A DNA stretch of 64,000 nt from an uncultured Bacteroidota bacterium (GTDB taxonomy: Bacteria; Bacteroidota; Bacteroidia; Chitinophagales; Chitinophagaceae), in contig CAIJXU010000064.1 of NCBI GenBank assembly GCA_903824725.1, forward strand, positions 186,001-250,000. Direction: 5' to 3'. Below, piece after piece: positions 9,005 through 17,885 of the stretch (its first letter is position 1; the number at the start of each line of letters is the position of its first letter). The position numbers and the translations under genes were made by a program. The notes under the pieces were generated by a model. The model ran no database searches. It worked only from the letters and a program-made list of their open reading frames with translations, and was not told where the DNA came from.

Positions 9005-9158
9005 TGTGGATGAATTTCTACTGCGAAAATCAACCCAAATTAGCAATTCAAGAAATTTAGTTTTGCAATGGGGTTTTACACAGGGTCTTCTCATCTAGAA
9101 TACACAAAAAATGGGGGTTATACACGGTTTTTGCACCTGGTTTTTATGGTTATCCACT
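9005..9158. other. cluster of DnaA-box-like motifs; candidate oriC or dnaB control region
   Basis: The 304-base divergent gap between dnaB and pheT holds four 9-mers within one mismatch of TTATNCACA: TCATCCACA on the minus strand at 9005-9013, TTTTACACA at 9074-9082, TTATACACG at 9118-9126 and TTATCCACT at 9150-9158. A weaker copy lies at 9129-9137. Three plus-strand copies share GGTTWTMCAC, with start spacings of 44 and 32 bases, near whole helical turns. An A/T-rich stretch follows at about 9230-9290. No gene is seen in the gap. Confidence 0.4.
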
Positions 9159-9262
9159 AAAGGCCGAACCTAGTGGCAAAAAATACCATTTTCTTGATAA
9201 GCTTGTAGGTGCTTCTGCTTGGGAAAGCGCTATTTTTTAACCCAAAGCACTAAAAAAATTTG

Positions 9263-9270
9263 TATTTTTG
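9263..9270 (+). promoter_or_regulatory. -7 box of the pheT operon promoter
   Basis: TATTTTTG, an exact TAnnTTTG match ending 23 bases before the pheT ATG, inside the dnaB-pheT gap. No good -33 TTG lies at the expected spacing. Confidence 0.5.
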
Positions 9271-9293
9271 AAGCTATACAATAAAGATCCTAT

Positions 9294-11702
9294 ATGACGA
9301 TTAGTTATCGCTGGCTGAGTGAGTATTTGCCCCAAACGGTGAGCCCGGAAAAATTAGCTACTATTTTGACATCCATAGGGTTGGAGGTAGAGTCATTGGA
9401 ATCTTTTGAAAATTACAAAGGAGGCCTTGCTGGATTAGTGGTAGGGGAAGTGATGGAAGTAAAACCGCATCCCAATGCAGATAAATTAAAATTGACAAAA
9501 GTAAATACGGGCGCAGCGCAACCATTACATATTGTTTGTGGTGCCTCTAATGTTGCGGTAGGACAAAAAGTAGTCGTGGCGACCGTGGGAACCACCATTT
9601 ACCCAAAAGGGAAGGAACCTATTACAATGAAATTAGCAAAAATTAGAGGGGAGGAAAGTGAGGGTATGATTTGTGCCGAGGATGAAATTGGATTAAGTGA
9701 TGATCATGCTGGCATCATGGTATTAGATCAACATATTAAAATAGGAACTGCTGTTGCTACTTTGTATGAATATGTGCAAGATTGGATTTATGAAATAGGC
9801 CTTACGCCCAATAGGATGGATGCCATGAGTCATTATGGTGTTGCAAAAGATGTGTGTGCTTATTTATCTTACCATGAAACGCCCGTGACTGCTGTGAGTC
9901 CGCTCACCCAACAAGTGACAAAAGATAAATCAATCCAAGCTTTTGAAGTGATGATTGAAGATGAAAAAGCTTGCGCAAGATATAGTGGCATGATCATAGA
10001 AGGGGTTGAAGTCAAAGAATCTCCTAGTTGGTTAAAAAACAGATTACAAAGCATTGGGGTAAGATCCATTAATAATATTGTAGACATCACCAATTATATT
10101 TTACACGAAACGGGACAACCTTTGCACGCTTTTGATGCAGATGAAATTAAGTCTAATAAAGTAGTAGTGAAAAAATATGCATCAGGAACAAAGTTCACCA
10201 CATTAGATGGAACAGAGCGCAGTTTAACCGCGGCCGATTTGATGATCAGCGATGGGGCACAACCACTTTGTATTGCTGGTGTATTTGGTGGATTAAAAAG
10301 TGGCGTAAAATTAAACACGACTCGTTTATTTTTAGAAAGTGCTTGGTTTGAAAATGTACATATACGAAAAACATCAGTGCATCATGGGCTCAGAACCGAT
10401 GCGGCTACTCGTTTTGAAAAGGGAGTGGATATTGATGGAACAGTAAAAGTATTAGAACGCGCTGCTAAAATGATTCAGGAAATAGCAGGTGGAAAATGTA
10501 GTGAGTTAGTTGATGTGTATCCGCATCCAGCTCAAAAGGCAAAAGTGAATTTAAGTTTTGCTTATCTAAAAAAATTAAGTGGGAAATTATATCCTGTTAC
10601 AAAAGTAAAAACTATTTTAAGCAGTTTAGGATTTGAAATCATCAACGAAACCATTGAAGGAATAGAAGTAGCGGTCCCATTTCATAAACCGGATATTCAT
10701 ATTCCAGCTGATATTGTAGAGGAAGTATTGCGGATTGATGGGTTGGATAATATTGAAATTCCTAGCGTGATTACCATGAGTCCTTCTATTGATCCATTGG
10801 AGAAAAAGGAAAAATTTAAAGATAAAATTGCTCAATTTTTAGTGGGCCAAGGTTACACTGAAATTTTAACCAACTCGATTACCAATAGCGCTTATTTTAC
10901 AGAGGAGACATTAGCGACTTCTGTTAAAATGTTGAATAATTTAAGTGCCGAATTAGATGTAATGCGTCCTTCGATGTTGGAAACAGGTTTGGAAACAATT
11001 GCTTATAATCTAAACCGTCAAATGAGTTCGATTGCATTATTTGAAATAGGAAAAATTTATGGACAATCTGCTAAAGGCAGCTATTATGAAGCGGAGCAGT
11101 TGTGCCTTTATATTTCTGGAAAACAACAATTGGATGGTTGGAGAACCAAAGGAGTATTGGCAGATTTTTTTGTGGCCAAAGGCATGGCGACTGCCATTTT
11201 TCAATTATTAGGCATTCAGGGTGGACAATGGAAGCAAACCACCGAAGGGCAGGTTGAATTTGTAGTAGATAAAAAAACGGCATGTAAATTATTGGTGGTA
11301 GGTTCTAAAAAATTACAAGCTTTTGGGATTAAACAATCGGTCTTATTTATACAATTTGATTTAGCTACTTTATTTTCTATTTATCAAAGCAAACAAGTGG
11401 TGTATCAAGAAATTTCAAAATATCCTTCAGTTGAAAGAGATTTAGCATTGGTGATTCCACAAGCCACTCCATACGAAGCAATCGCAACTTGTATTCAAGA
11501 GGCTAAAATAGGCGCATTGCAGGAAACTCGTGTTTTTGATATTTTCGAAAGTGATAAATTAGGACTTCAAAAAAAATCGGTAGCCATTAATTTTGTATTT
11601 AATACGCCAGATAAAACATTAACTGACACCGAAATTGATTTGATGATGAAAAAGCTGGTGCAACAATTTGAAAAAAATATTCAAGCAGAAGTTAGAAAAT
11701 AA
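9294..11702 (+). CDS. pheT: phenylalanine--tRNA ligase beta subunit
   Basis: Beta chain of the alpha2-beta2 enzyme that charges tRNA-Phe. The 802 residues show the N-terminal tRNA-binding domain (KPHPNADKLKLTKVNTG, about 57-73), the B3/B4 editing region (RSINNIVDITNYILHETGQP), B5, the core-like domain and a C-terminal anticodon-binding FDX-ACB domain (ISKYPSVERDLALVIP). pheS is not adjacent. It heads a plus-strand group with a coiled-coil gene and zapA. Confidence 0.98.
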   Translation: MTISYRWLSEYLPQTVSPEKLATILTSIGLEVESLESFENYKGGLAGLVVGEVMEVKPHPNADKLKLTKVNTGAAQPLHIVCGASNVAVGQKVVVATVGTTIYPKGKEPITMKLAKIRGEESEGMICAEDEIGLSDDHAGIMVLDQHIKIGTAVATLYEYVQDWIYEIGLTPNRMDAMSHYGVAKDVCAYLSYHETPVTAVSPLTQQVTKDKSIQAFEVMIEDEKACARYSGMIIEGVEVKESPSWLKNRLQSIGVRSINNIVDITNYILHETGQPLHAFDADEIKSNKVVVKKYASGTKFTTLDGTERSLTAADLMISDGAQPLCIAGVFGGLKSGVKLNTTRLFLESAWFENVHIRKTSVHHGLRTDAATRFEKGVDIDGTVKVLERAAKMIQEIAGGKCSELVDVYPHPAQKAKVNLSFAYLKKLSGKLYPVTKVKTILSSLGFEIINETIEGIEVAVPFHKPDIHIPADIVEEVLRIDGLDNIEIPSVITMSPSIDPLEKKEKFKDKIAQFLVGQGYTEILTNSITNSAYFTEETLATSVKMLNNLSAELDVMRPSMLETGLETIAYNLNRQMSSIALFEIGKIYGQSAKGSYYEAEQLCLYISGKQQLDGWRTKGVLADFFVAKGMATAIFQLLGIQGGQWKQTTEGQVEFVVDKKTACKLLVVGSKKLQAFGIKQSVLFIQFDLATLFSIYQSKQVVYQEISKYPSVERDLALVIPQATPYEAIATCIQEAKIGALQETRVFDIFESDKLGLQKKSVAINFVFNTPDKTLTDTEIDLMMKKLVQQFEKNIQAEVRK

Positions 11703-11730
11703 CTAAATTCAACAAGACAATTCATTACCC

Positions 11731-12018
11731 ATGGTTGATTTAAAATTATCCCTTGCACAATTACAAGAAAAATTACAGCTTTTAATTAAGCAGTATGGTG
11801 TTATGGATAAGGAAAATCAGCAACTTAAGTTGGCTATAACCAAACAAGAAAATCAATCCAAACAATTAGCAGAACAATTAAAGGAAACGCAATTGAAATT
11901 AGCTGCATCAATGATGCGCCCATCTGATATGAATTCAATGGACAAGGAAAAATGGGTCAAGCAAATTGATCAATATATCAAAGAAATTGATACTGCTATT
12001 AAAAATTTGAATCCCTAA
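11731..12018 (+). CDS. small coiled-coil protein, possible ZapA partner
   Basis: A 95-residue, Gln/Lys-rich protein predicted to be one long coiled coil over residues 5-60 (heptads of Leu/Ile), then a short helical tail after a Met/Pro break. No signal peptide or membrane segment. It sits 28 bases after pheT and 3 bases before zapA, so it is almost certainly cotranscribed and possibly coupled with zapA. Size and shape resemble ZapB-type division proteins, but no homology can be claimed. Confidence 0.7.
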   Translation: MVDLKLSLAQLQEKLQLLIKQYGVMDKENQQLKLAITKQENQSKQLAEQLKETQLKLAASMMRPSDMNSMDKEKWVKQIDQYIKEIDTAIKNLNP

Positions 12019-12021
12019 TTT

Positions 12022-12333
12022 ATGTCCGACAATACAGCCTCCTCCGACTTGATTCCTATTAATATCACTATTGCCGATAGATCTTATCGTGTGAAAATTG
12101 CCTCAAAAGACGAAGAAGCCGTTCGCAAAACAGCAGCTTTAATCAATCAGAAGATGGTAGAGTACAAGAATGCTTATGCTGGAAAAGACATGCAGGACTA
12201 TATTTCTATGGTTTTACTGTGGTTTACGACCGAACAACAACAAAATGGGCAAAATTTATATGAGATTGAAAATGCCCAAAGCCAGATAGAAACCCTCACT
12301 GCCTGGGTAGACAAAGCGCTGTCTACTCCATAA
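12022..12333 (+). CDS. zapA: cell division protein ZapA
   Basis: FtsZ-ring stabilising protein. The 103 residues have the ZapA pattern: a short beta region with INITIADRSYRVKI (13-26), DEEAVRKTAALINQKM, then a long helix (DYISMVLLWFTTEQQQ) that forms the antiparallel coiled coil. It ends the pheT transcript group. A 226-base gap follows before rny. Confidence 0.9.
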   Translation: MSDNTASSDLIPINITIADRSYRVKIASKDEEAVRKTAALINQKMVEYKNAYAGKDMQDYISMVLLWFTTEQQQNGQNLYEIENAQSQIETLTAWVDKALSTP

Positions 12334-12337
12334 ATTA

Positions 12338-12527
12338 CCTCCTCCTCGGCTTTATTCTTTCCATTATTTGATTATCTTCGTAGCGGAACCTTTGACGCAT
12401 TATAAAAAATCGAAATACGTCATCTTGTAATTTTTGTATAAACGAAGCTTGCTATAGGTGATTATCAATGATTTATGTATAATATAGGATTAATGTTTTA
12501 AACTCATTAACAAAGAAAAAGGGGAGT
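12338..12527 (+). ncRNA. possible structured RNA between zapA and rny (6S-like in size and place)
   Basis: The ends of this stretch can pair over about 150 bases: CTCCTC (12342-12347) with GGGGAG (12521-12526), then TTT with AAA, then TTCTTT (12355-12360) with AAAGAA (12512-12517). This would close an RNA of about 190 nt. In E. coli, 6S RNA lies directly after zapA. The interior is AT-rich and I could not find a convincing 6S bubble or a promoter before 12338. The competing view is simply a long rny leader. Confidence 0.22.
12373..12380 (+). promoter_or_regulatory. possible -7 box for rny
   Basis: TATCTTCG, one mismatch from TAnnTTTG and identical to the box before atpB. It would start a transcript about 175 bases before the rny ATG. 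Confidence 0.35.
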
Positions 12528-12559
12528 ATGTATTATTTTAAAACAACAAGATTTAAACA

Positions 12560-14125
12560 ATGGACCAAACAATATTATTTGTCATCATTGGAGGCGCTTC
12601 CCTATTGGGAGGTTTGCTCGTCGGCAAACTAGTTTTTGCCCGCAATACCAAAAAACAAGTCGAAGAAGCTGAAGCACAGGCTGCCAATATTTTAAAAGAA
12701 ACTGCATTAAGAGCAGAGACCATTAAAAAAGAAAAGCAACTTGAAGCAAAGGAACATTTTGTTCAATTAAAGTCCGATTACGATCGTGATTTATTGGAGA
12801 GAAATAAAAAAATCGGCGAATCAGAAAACAGAATTAAACAAAAAGAAATTACAATCAATCAAAAGGAAGCTTCGATTGATAAACAAGTAAAGGAAAACGA
12901 AACGATTAAAGACAACTTGAATCGCCAAACTGATTTAGTGAATTTAAAGCGTTCCGAATTAGAAAAACACCAAGAAGAGCATATTCGTAGATTGGAAAAA
13001 ATTGCCAATTTAAGTGCAGATGATGCAAGACAACAATTAATTGAAAGCTTAAAGCATGAGGCGCAAACGCAGGCCCTTGTTTTACAGCAAGAGATCATTG
13101 AAGACGCAAAACAAAAAGCAAATAAAGAAGCGCGTAAAATCATTATTCAATCTATTCAAAGAACAGCTGCCGAAGTGGCTATTGAAAATACAGTAACGGT
13201 TTTCAATTTGGAGTCAGATGAAATGAAGGGACAAATTATTGGACGTGAAGGACGAAACATTCGTGCTATTGAAGCGGCTACTGGAGTAGATTTAATTGTA
13301 GATGATACACCAGAAGCTATTTTACTTTCTTCATTTGATCCACTTCGTCGTGAAATTGCACGATTAAGTTTACAAAGATTAGTAACAGATGGTCGTATAC
13401 ATCCAGCGCGTATTGAGGAAGTAGTTGAAAAAACTCGTCGTCAATTAGAGGACCAAATTGCTGAAATTGGGGAACGCACTGTCATTGAATTAGGCATCCA
13501 TGGTTTACATAAAGAATTAATAAGAATCATTGGAAAAATGAGGTTCCGTTCTTCTTACGGTCAAAACTTATTGATGCACTCTCGTGAGACGGCTAATTTA
13601 TGTGGTATCATGGCGGCTGAATTAGGATTGAATCCTAAATTGGCTAAAAGGGCTGGTTTATTGCATGATATAGGTAAAGTGCCTGATGAAGAAACGGAAT
13701 TAAGTCATGCCTTATTAGGTGCTAAATTGGCTGAGAAATATGGTGAAAATCCTGCTGTGGTAAATGCCATTGGAGCACACCACGACGAAATGGAGATGCA
13801 ATATGTGATTTCTCCTATTATTCAGGCTTGTGACGCTATTAGTGGTGCTAGACCAGGGGCTAGAAGAGAAATCATGCAGCAGTACATTCAGAGAATCAAG
13901 GACTTAGAAAACCTTGCCATGAATTACCAAGGGGTGGAGAAAGCCTATGCAATTCAGGCGGGTCGTGAATTAAGGGTGATTGTAGAGGCTGAAAAGGTAA
14001 CAGACCAAACCTCAGATCAATTAAGCTTTGATATAGCCCAAAAGATACAAACCGAAATGACCTACCCAGGCCAAATTAAGGTAACGGTGATACGTGAAAA
14101 AAGGGCAGTGAATATTGCCAGGTAG
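12560..14125 (+). CDS. rny: ribonuclease Y
   Basis: Membrane-anchored endoribonuclease that starts mRNA decay. The 521 residues show an N-terminal membrane helix (about 5-25), a long charged coiled coil (30-200), a KH domain with [21 protein letters not shown], and an HD domain with LLHDIGK and GAHHDEME that carries the metal site. Length matches the family. It follows zapA after a 226-base gap and precedes rplS by 80 bases. Confidence 0.97.
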   Translation: MDQTILFVIIGGASLLGGLLVGKLVFARNTKKQVEEAEAQAANILKETALRAETIKKEKQLEAKEHFVQLKSDYDRDLLERNKKIGESENRIKQKEITINQKEASIDKQVKENETIKDNLNRQTDLVNLKRSELEKHQEEHIRRLEKIANLSADDARQQLIESLKHEAQTQALVLQQEIIEDAKQKANKEARKIIIQSIQRTAAEVAIENTVTVFNLESDEMKGQIIGREGRNIRAIEAATGVDLIVDDTPEAILLSSFDPLRREIARLSLQRLVTDGRIHPARIEEVVEKTRRQLEDQIAEIGERTVIELGIHGLHKELIRIIGKMRFRSSYGQNLLMHSRETANLCGIMAAELGLNPKLAKRAGLLHDIGKVPDEETELSHALLGAKLAEKYGENPAVVNAIGAHHDEMEMQYVISPIIQACDAISGARPGARREIMQQYIQRIKDLENLAMNYQGVEKAYAIQAGRELRVIVEAEKVTDQTSDQLSFDIAQKIQTEMTYPGQIKVTVIREKRAVNIAR

Positions 14126-14175
14126 GCGATAATTAATTTAGGATCAAATAATTTGGATAATAAGGTGGGTTCGCC

Positions 14176-14183
14176 TACCTTTG
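14176..14183 (+). promoter_or_regulatory. -7 box of the rplS promoter
   Basis: TACCTTTG, an exact TAnnTTTG match ending 22 bases before the rplS ATG. Confidence 0.6.
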
Positions 14184-14205
14184 CCGTCCGCAAAAACTAT
14201 GTATT

Positions 14206-14556
14206 ATGAGCGAAGCAGCTAAATTTGTACACGAGCAATTGACCGCAAAAAAAGAACATCCAGCCTTTAAGGCAGGTGATAATATTACCGTAAACTACAA
14301 AATTGTAGAGGGTGGTAAAGAGCGTATTCAAAGCTTCCGTGGAGATGTGATTAAATTACAAGGATCGGGTGCAACCGCTTCCTTTACAGTACGTAAAATT
14401 TCAGATGGTGTAGGCGTTGAGCGTTTATTCCCTATTTTATCTCCTAATATTGATTCAATCTTATTGAACAAGTCTGGTAAAGTACGTCGTGCTAAATTGT
14501 ACTACTTACGCGATAGAAGCGGTAAGAGTGCCCGTATCAAAGAAAAAAGATTCTAG
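14206..14556 (+). CDS. rplS: 50S ribosomal protein L19
   Basis: Large-subunit protein at the 30S interface. The 116 residues match L19: [29 protein letters not shown], and the C-terminal [21 protein letters not shown]. Here it is apparently monocistronic, with its own -7 box and a strong terminator. It is not next to trmD or rimM, unlike the arrangement in Proteobacteria. Confidence 0.98.
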   Translation: MSEAAKFVHEQLTAKKEHPAFKAGDNITVNYKIVEGGKERIQSFRGDVIKLQGSGATASFTVRKISDGVGVERLFPILSPNIDSILLNKSGKVRRAKLYYLRDRSGKSARIKEKRF

Positions 14557-14557
14557 T

Positions 14558-14585
14558 TTTGATTACAAGTTTACTTGTAATCAAA
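14558..14585 (+). repeat. perfect hairpin just after rplS stop
   Basis: A perfect 12-base stem (TTTGATTACAAG / CTTGTAATCAAA) with a TTTA loop begins two bases after the rplS stop. No T run follows, so it is more likely a 3'-end stabiliser than a terminator; the true terminator lies 14 bases on. Confidence 0.6.
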
Positions 14586-14598
14586 TATTAATATGTTT

Positions 14599-14634
14599 AA
14601 GCCCCTTTCCGAGTTTCGGGAAGGGGCTTTTTTT
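14599..14634 (+). terminator. intrinsic terminator of rplS
   Basis: A GC-rich 13-base stem (AAGCCCCTTTCCG with CGGGAAGGGGCTT, one G-U pair) and a 5-base loop, followed by seven T. A textbook intrinsic terminator. Confidence 0.9.
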
Positions 14635-14732
14635 CGCCCTCTTCTTTTGGCATATAATTAGCTTTTTTCATTAAAAATAGTGGACTTTCTATTTTAGAAT
14701 TACCTTACCTTTAATATTCTAAATTTAATATT

Positions 14733-14921
14733 ATGGGCAACTTAGGATTTCAAGAATTATTAATCATCGGTGTCGTTATTTTAGTAATGTTTGGCGGAAG
14801 AAAAATACCTGAATTTATGCGTGGTTTAGGAAAAGGTATCCGTGAATTCAACGATGCTAAGAACAATGTTAAAAAAGAAATCGAAGAAGGGATTAAAGAA
14901 AAAGACGAAAAAGCTGCTTAG
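14733..14921 (+). CDS. tatA: Sec-independent translocase subunit TatA/TatE
   Basis: Pore-forming subunit of the twin-arginine protein export system. The 62 residues show one N-terminal membrane helix (FQELLIIGVVILVMF), the conserved FGGRKIPEFMRGLGKGIREF hinge and amphipathic helix, and a charged tail. No tatB or tatC is nearby. A -7-like TACCTTTA at 14706-14713 is bracketed by an inverted repeat (14693-14700, 14716-14723). Confidence 0.93.
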   Translation: MGNLGFQELLIIGVVILVMFGGRKIPEFMRGLGKGIREFNDAKNNVKKEIEEGIKEKDEKAA

Positions 14922-14984
14922 TTTTTTGTTACTTTGATTTCAGTGGATTATCATTCTATTTTTTATCATTTAACTCTATAGCCT

Positions 14985-16409
14985 TTGTTTCGTTTTACTA
15001 CAATCAAAGACTATCATACTGCTTTGCAAGCAGGAGAAGTGTCATGTATCCAAGCAGTAGATTATTACTTGGATCAAATTGCACGTCAATCACATTTAAA
15101 TTCTTTTTTAGAAGTTTTTGCTGAGGAAGCAAAAATGCAAGCTCGAGCTTTGGATAATGCGCGTGCGTCATCGATACCTATGGGAAAAATGCATGGGGTA
15201 GTAGTTGGTATCAAAGATGTACTTTGTTATCAGGGGCATAAAGTAACTGCGGCATCTAAGATATTAGAAAATTATACAGCCATTTATTCTGCAACGGCTA
15301 TTAGCAAATTGATTGAAGCCGGTGCTATTATTATTGGTCGTCAAAATTGCGATGAATTTGCAATGGGAAGCAGTAATGAAAATTCGGCATATGGTCCGGT
15401 TAAAAATGGCTTGGATACCACGAGGGTGCCAGGAGGTTCATCGGGAGGTTCGGCGGTAGCGGTGCAATCTAATATGTGTATGATTAGTTTAGGGTCCGAT
15501 ACGGGAGGTTCTGTTCGACAACCAGCTGATTTTTGTGGCGTGATTGGGTTAAAGCCAAGTTATGGTCGTATTTCAAGATATGGTTTAATTGCCTATGCAT
15601 CCTCCTTTGACCAAATAGGCATTTTTTCAAAATCCATTTCAGATGCATCATTAACATTAGAAGTGATTGCTGGGTCTGATGATTTTGATAGTACCGTTTC
15701 CGAAAAGCCAGTTCCTTCTTATTCAACTGAATTAAAAAACGCGTCTCCAAAAAAAGTGGCTTATTTTAAGGAAACACTTTCTCATCCTGGATTGGATATT
15801 GAAATAAAAAAACAAACAACGCAATACCTTGAACAACTAAAAAATAAAGGATATACAGTAGAAGGTATTGATTTCCCCTTGCTTCAATTTTTAGTCCCCA
15901 CTTATTATGTTTTAACAACTGCAGAGGCGTCAAGTAATTTATCAAGATTTGATGGGATTAAATTTGGTCATAGAACAAGTCAACCCATTTCAGATTTAAC
16001 CGAGTTGTATAAATTAAGTAGAACGGAAGGCTTTGGAGCCGAAGTGCAAAGACGCATCTTATTAGGCACTTTTGTTTTGAGTGCTGGTTATTTTGATGCC
16101 TATTTTACCAAAGCCCAGCAGGTGCGCCAAAAATTAGTTGACTTAACCAAGGACTTATTTAGCAACTATGATGTTTTAGTATCTCCAACGGTTCCTACGA
16201 CAGCTTTTAAATTAGGTGAGCATAACCATACACCCACTGAAATGTTTTTAGCAGATATTTTTACAGTGTATGCCAACTTGGTTGGTATACCTGCGGTGTC
16301 CTTGCCTTTATTTAAACATACTAATGGCATGCCTTTTGGATTACAGGTCATGAGTGATCATTTCAACGAAACTGCATTATTGCAATTTTCAGAATCATTG
16401 ATGAATTAA
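14985..16409 (+). CDS. gatA: aspartyl/glutamyl-tRNA amidotransferase subunit A
   Basis: Amidase subunit that frees ammonia from glutamine for Gln-tRNA (or Asn-tRNA) formation. The 474 residues carry the amidase-signature triad: Lys77 (GIKDV), cis-Ser152 (GGSSGGSAV) and nucleophile Ser176 (DTGGSVRQPA). The start must be TTG at 14985: an in-frame TAG lies two codons upstream, no ATG follows before the conserved FTTIKDYH segment, and the N-terminus fits GatA well. gatB and gatC are not adjacent. The transglycosylase follows after 15 bases. Confidence 0.95.
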   Translation: MFRFTTIKDYHTALQAGEVSCIQAVDYYLDQIARQSHLNSFLEVFAEEAKMQARALDNARASSIPMGKMHGVVVGIKDVLCYQGHKVTAASKILENYTAIYSATAISKLIEAGAIIIGRQNCDEFAMGSSNENSAYGPVKNGLDTTRVPGGSSGGSAVAVQSNMCMISLGSDTGGSVRQPADFCGVIGLKPSYGRISRYGLIAYASSFDQIGIFSKSISDASLTLEVIAGSDDFDSTVSEKPVPSYSTELKNASPKKVAYFKETLSHPGLDIEIKKQTTQYLEQLKNKGYTVEGIDFPLLQFLVPTYYVLTTAEASSNLSRFDGIKFGHRTSQPISDLTELYKLSRTEGFGAEVQRRILLGTFVLSAGYFDAYFTKAQQVRQKLVDLTKDLFSNYDVLVSPTVPTTAFKLGEHNHTPTEMFLADIFTVYANLVGIPAVSLPLFKHTNGMPFGLQVMSDHFNETALLQFSESLMN

Positions 16410-16424
16410 AAAGGAACAAACATC

Positions 16425-17420
16425 ATGAAAAGTATACGACTCCTTATTTTTTTCTGTTTATTCATTATGTTACAATCAAACATAAGAGGGGCGAGTTACA
16501 CCCACTATGATTCTATTCCACCTATCGATTCAAGCTTTCAGATAAGAGTTGGCTTTTCTAGTTTATTTACTGTAATATCAGCGGATACTAAAAAAGGGCC
16601 ATTAGAATATACATTAAATGAGAAGGCCATTAGTTTTATTCAAACCTATATGGACAAGCAAGGTGCTGAGTTAAAACAAATGAAAACTTGGGCTAAGCCT
16701 TATTTTAATTTATATGACGGCATATTAGAAAGTAAAGGGATTCCTACGCAATTAAAATATTTAAGTGTCATTGAGAGTCATTTAAGTTCAAATTTGACTT
16801 CCTGGGCTGGGGCAGTGGGTCCTTGGCAAATTATGCCGGAGGAAGCCACTCGTCTTGGTTTAAAATTAACGCCCAACGATGAACGCACGGATTATGAAAA
16901 AAGCACACAAGCAGCGGCGACGATCTTAAAGGAATTATATACTGAATTTGGAGATTGGTTATTGGTAGTCGCTGCTTATAATGGTGGAGCGGGTAGGGTA
17001 AGACAGGCGATTAAAAAAATGAAATCGAATGATTTTTGGGCAATTCAATATGAGCTACCGCTTGAAACCCGAAACCATGTAAAAAAATTCATTGCGACCA
17101 ATTATGTATTTGAGTCGGATCAGATGGCGCCGATTTCAATGACCAATAGAGTTGTGCCTGTACAAAAATTAGAGAATCCTACAATACCATTAGCAACATT
17201 ATTGATTAAGGGTAGATTTAGATTAGAACAAATTGCTCAATTCATATCATTCCCAATAGAAAAGATCGACCAATTGAATCCACAAATGGAAAAAATATTA
17301 GCGACTGGAAAATCTTTTGAAATGACCTTGCCAAAGGATAAGTTAGACTTGTTCGAGGCGCGTAAAAATGAAATTTTACAGGCTTCTATACAATCTTTAT
17401 ATAAAATTAAAGGGAATTAA
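16425..17420 (+). CDS. lytic murein transglycosylase (MltD/SLT type)
   Basis: Cleaves glycan strands of peptidoglycan in the periplasm. The 331 residues have a signal peptide (about 1-23) and a Slt-type domain at about 95-230: catalytic Glu117 in VIESHL, then SWAGAVGPWQIMP, DERTDYEKST and AAYNGGAGRVR. The C-terminal part (IAQFISFPIEKIDQLNP) looks like one degenerate LysM. It lies 15 bases after gatA and probably shares its transcript. It converges with the acidic-protein gene. Confidence 0.92.
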   Translation: MKSIRLLIFFCLFIMLQSNIRGASYTHYDSIPPIDSSFQIRVGFSSLFTVISADTKKGPLEYTLNEKAISFIQTYMDKQGAELKQMKTWAKPYFNLYDGILESKGIPTQLKYLSVIESHLSSNLTSWAGAVGPWQIMPEEATRLGLKLTPNDERTDYEKSTQAAATILKELYTEFGDWLLVVAAYNGGAGRVRQAIKKMKSNDFWAIQYELPLETRNHVKKFIATNYVFESDQMAPISMTNRVVPVQKLENPTIPLATLLIKGRFRLEQIAQFISFPIEKIDQLNPQMEKILATGKSFEMTLPKDKLDLFEARKNEILQASIQSLYKIKGN

Positions 17421-17428
17421 TTACTTTA

Positions 17429-17767
17429 TTAGTAATCGTCGTCAAGTTCATCTTTTTCGTCAAATAAATCATCGTCATCATCTAAGCTTTTCAAATCATC
17501 ATCTAAAGAAAAATCATCCTCCTCCTCCATTTTCTTAAATTTCCCTTTTTGCGTAGATGATTTTTTGGGCATATCAAATTCCTCGAAATCTGGATCCCAA
17601 TTATCTTCTTCTGTTTTCTCCCAATCATCATTTACTTCCTCTTCGTCTACATCATCTTCCTCATCTTCTGCCTTTTTTTTCGAAGTAGATTTACCAATTG
17701 AGTCAGCTTTGTTTTTACTCAGCTTTATTGCATCGGTCTTTTTTTCTTTTACTATTTTCATTGCCAT
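17429..17767 (-). CDS. acidic low-complexity protein
   Basis: I do not recognise this 112-residue protein. Residues 1-32 are Lys-rich; the rest is extremely acidic (long Asp/Glu runs), with two Trp and a DPDFEEFDMP segment in the middle. No signal peptide or membrane helix; probably disordered. It lies downstream of purA on the same strand but has its own exact -7 box (TAATTTTG, 17776-17783) only 8 bases from the ATG. It may bind a basic or nucleic-acid-binding partner; that is speculation. Confidence 0.7.
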   Translation of the reverse strand: MAMKIVKEKKTDAIKLSKNKADSIGKSTSKKKAEDEEDDVDEEEVNDDWEKTEEDNWDPDFEEFDMPKKSSTQKGKFKKMEEEDDFSLDDDLKSLDDDDDLFDEKDELDDDY

Positions 17768-17775
17768 AAGTCATT

Positions 17776-17783
17776 CAAAATTA
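17776..17783 (-). promoter_or_regulatory. -7 box before the acidic-protein gene
   Basis: The minus strand reads TAATTTTG, an exact TAnnTTTG match 8 bases before the ATG, predicting a very short or absent leader. Confidence 0.5.
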
Positions 17784-17885
17784 CAATGTAAATTTTCAAA
17801 CTAAATTTTTATTTACCAAAAAAAATGAGCCTTTTTTTAATAAATTTTAAAATAGAATTAAACCTATTATAATATGGTATAAAAA

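Noticed and set aside
8990-9094. 35-codon N-terminal extension of DnaB
   Set aside because: The extension is Cys/Arg-rich, unlike DnaB, and would cover the first DnaA-like boxes; ATG 8989 gives the normal length.
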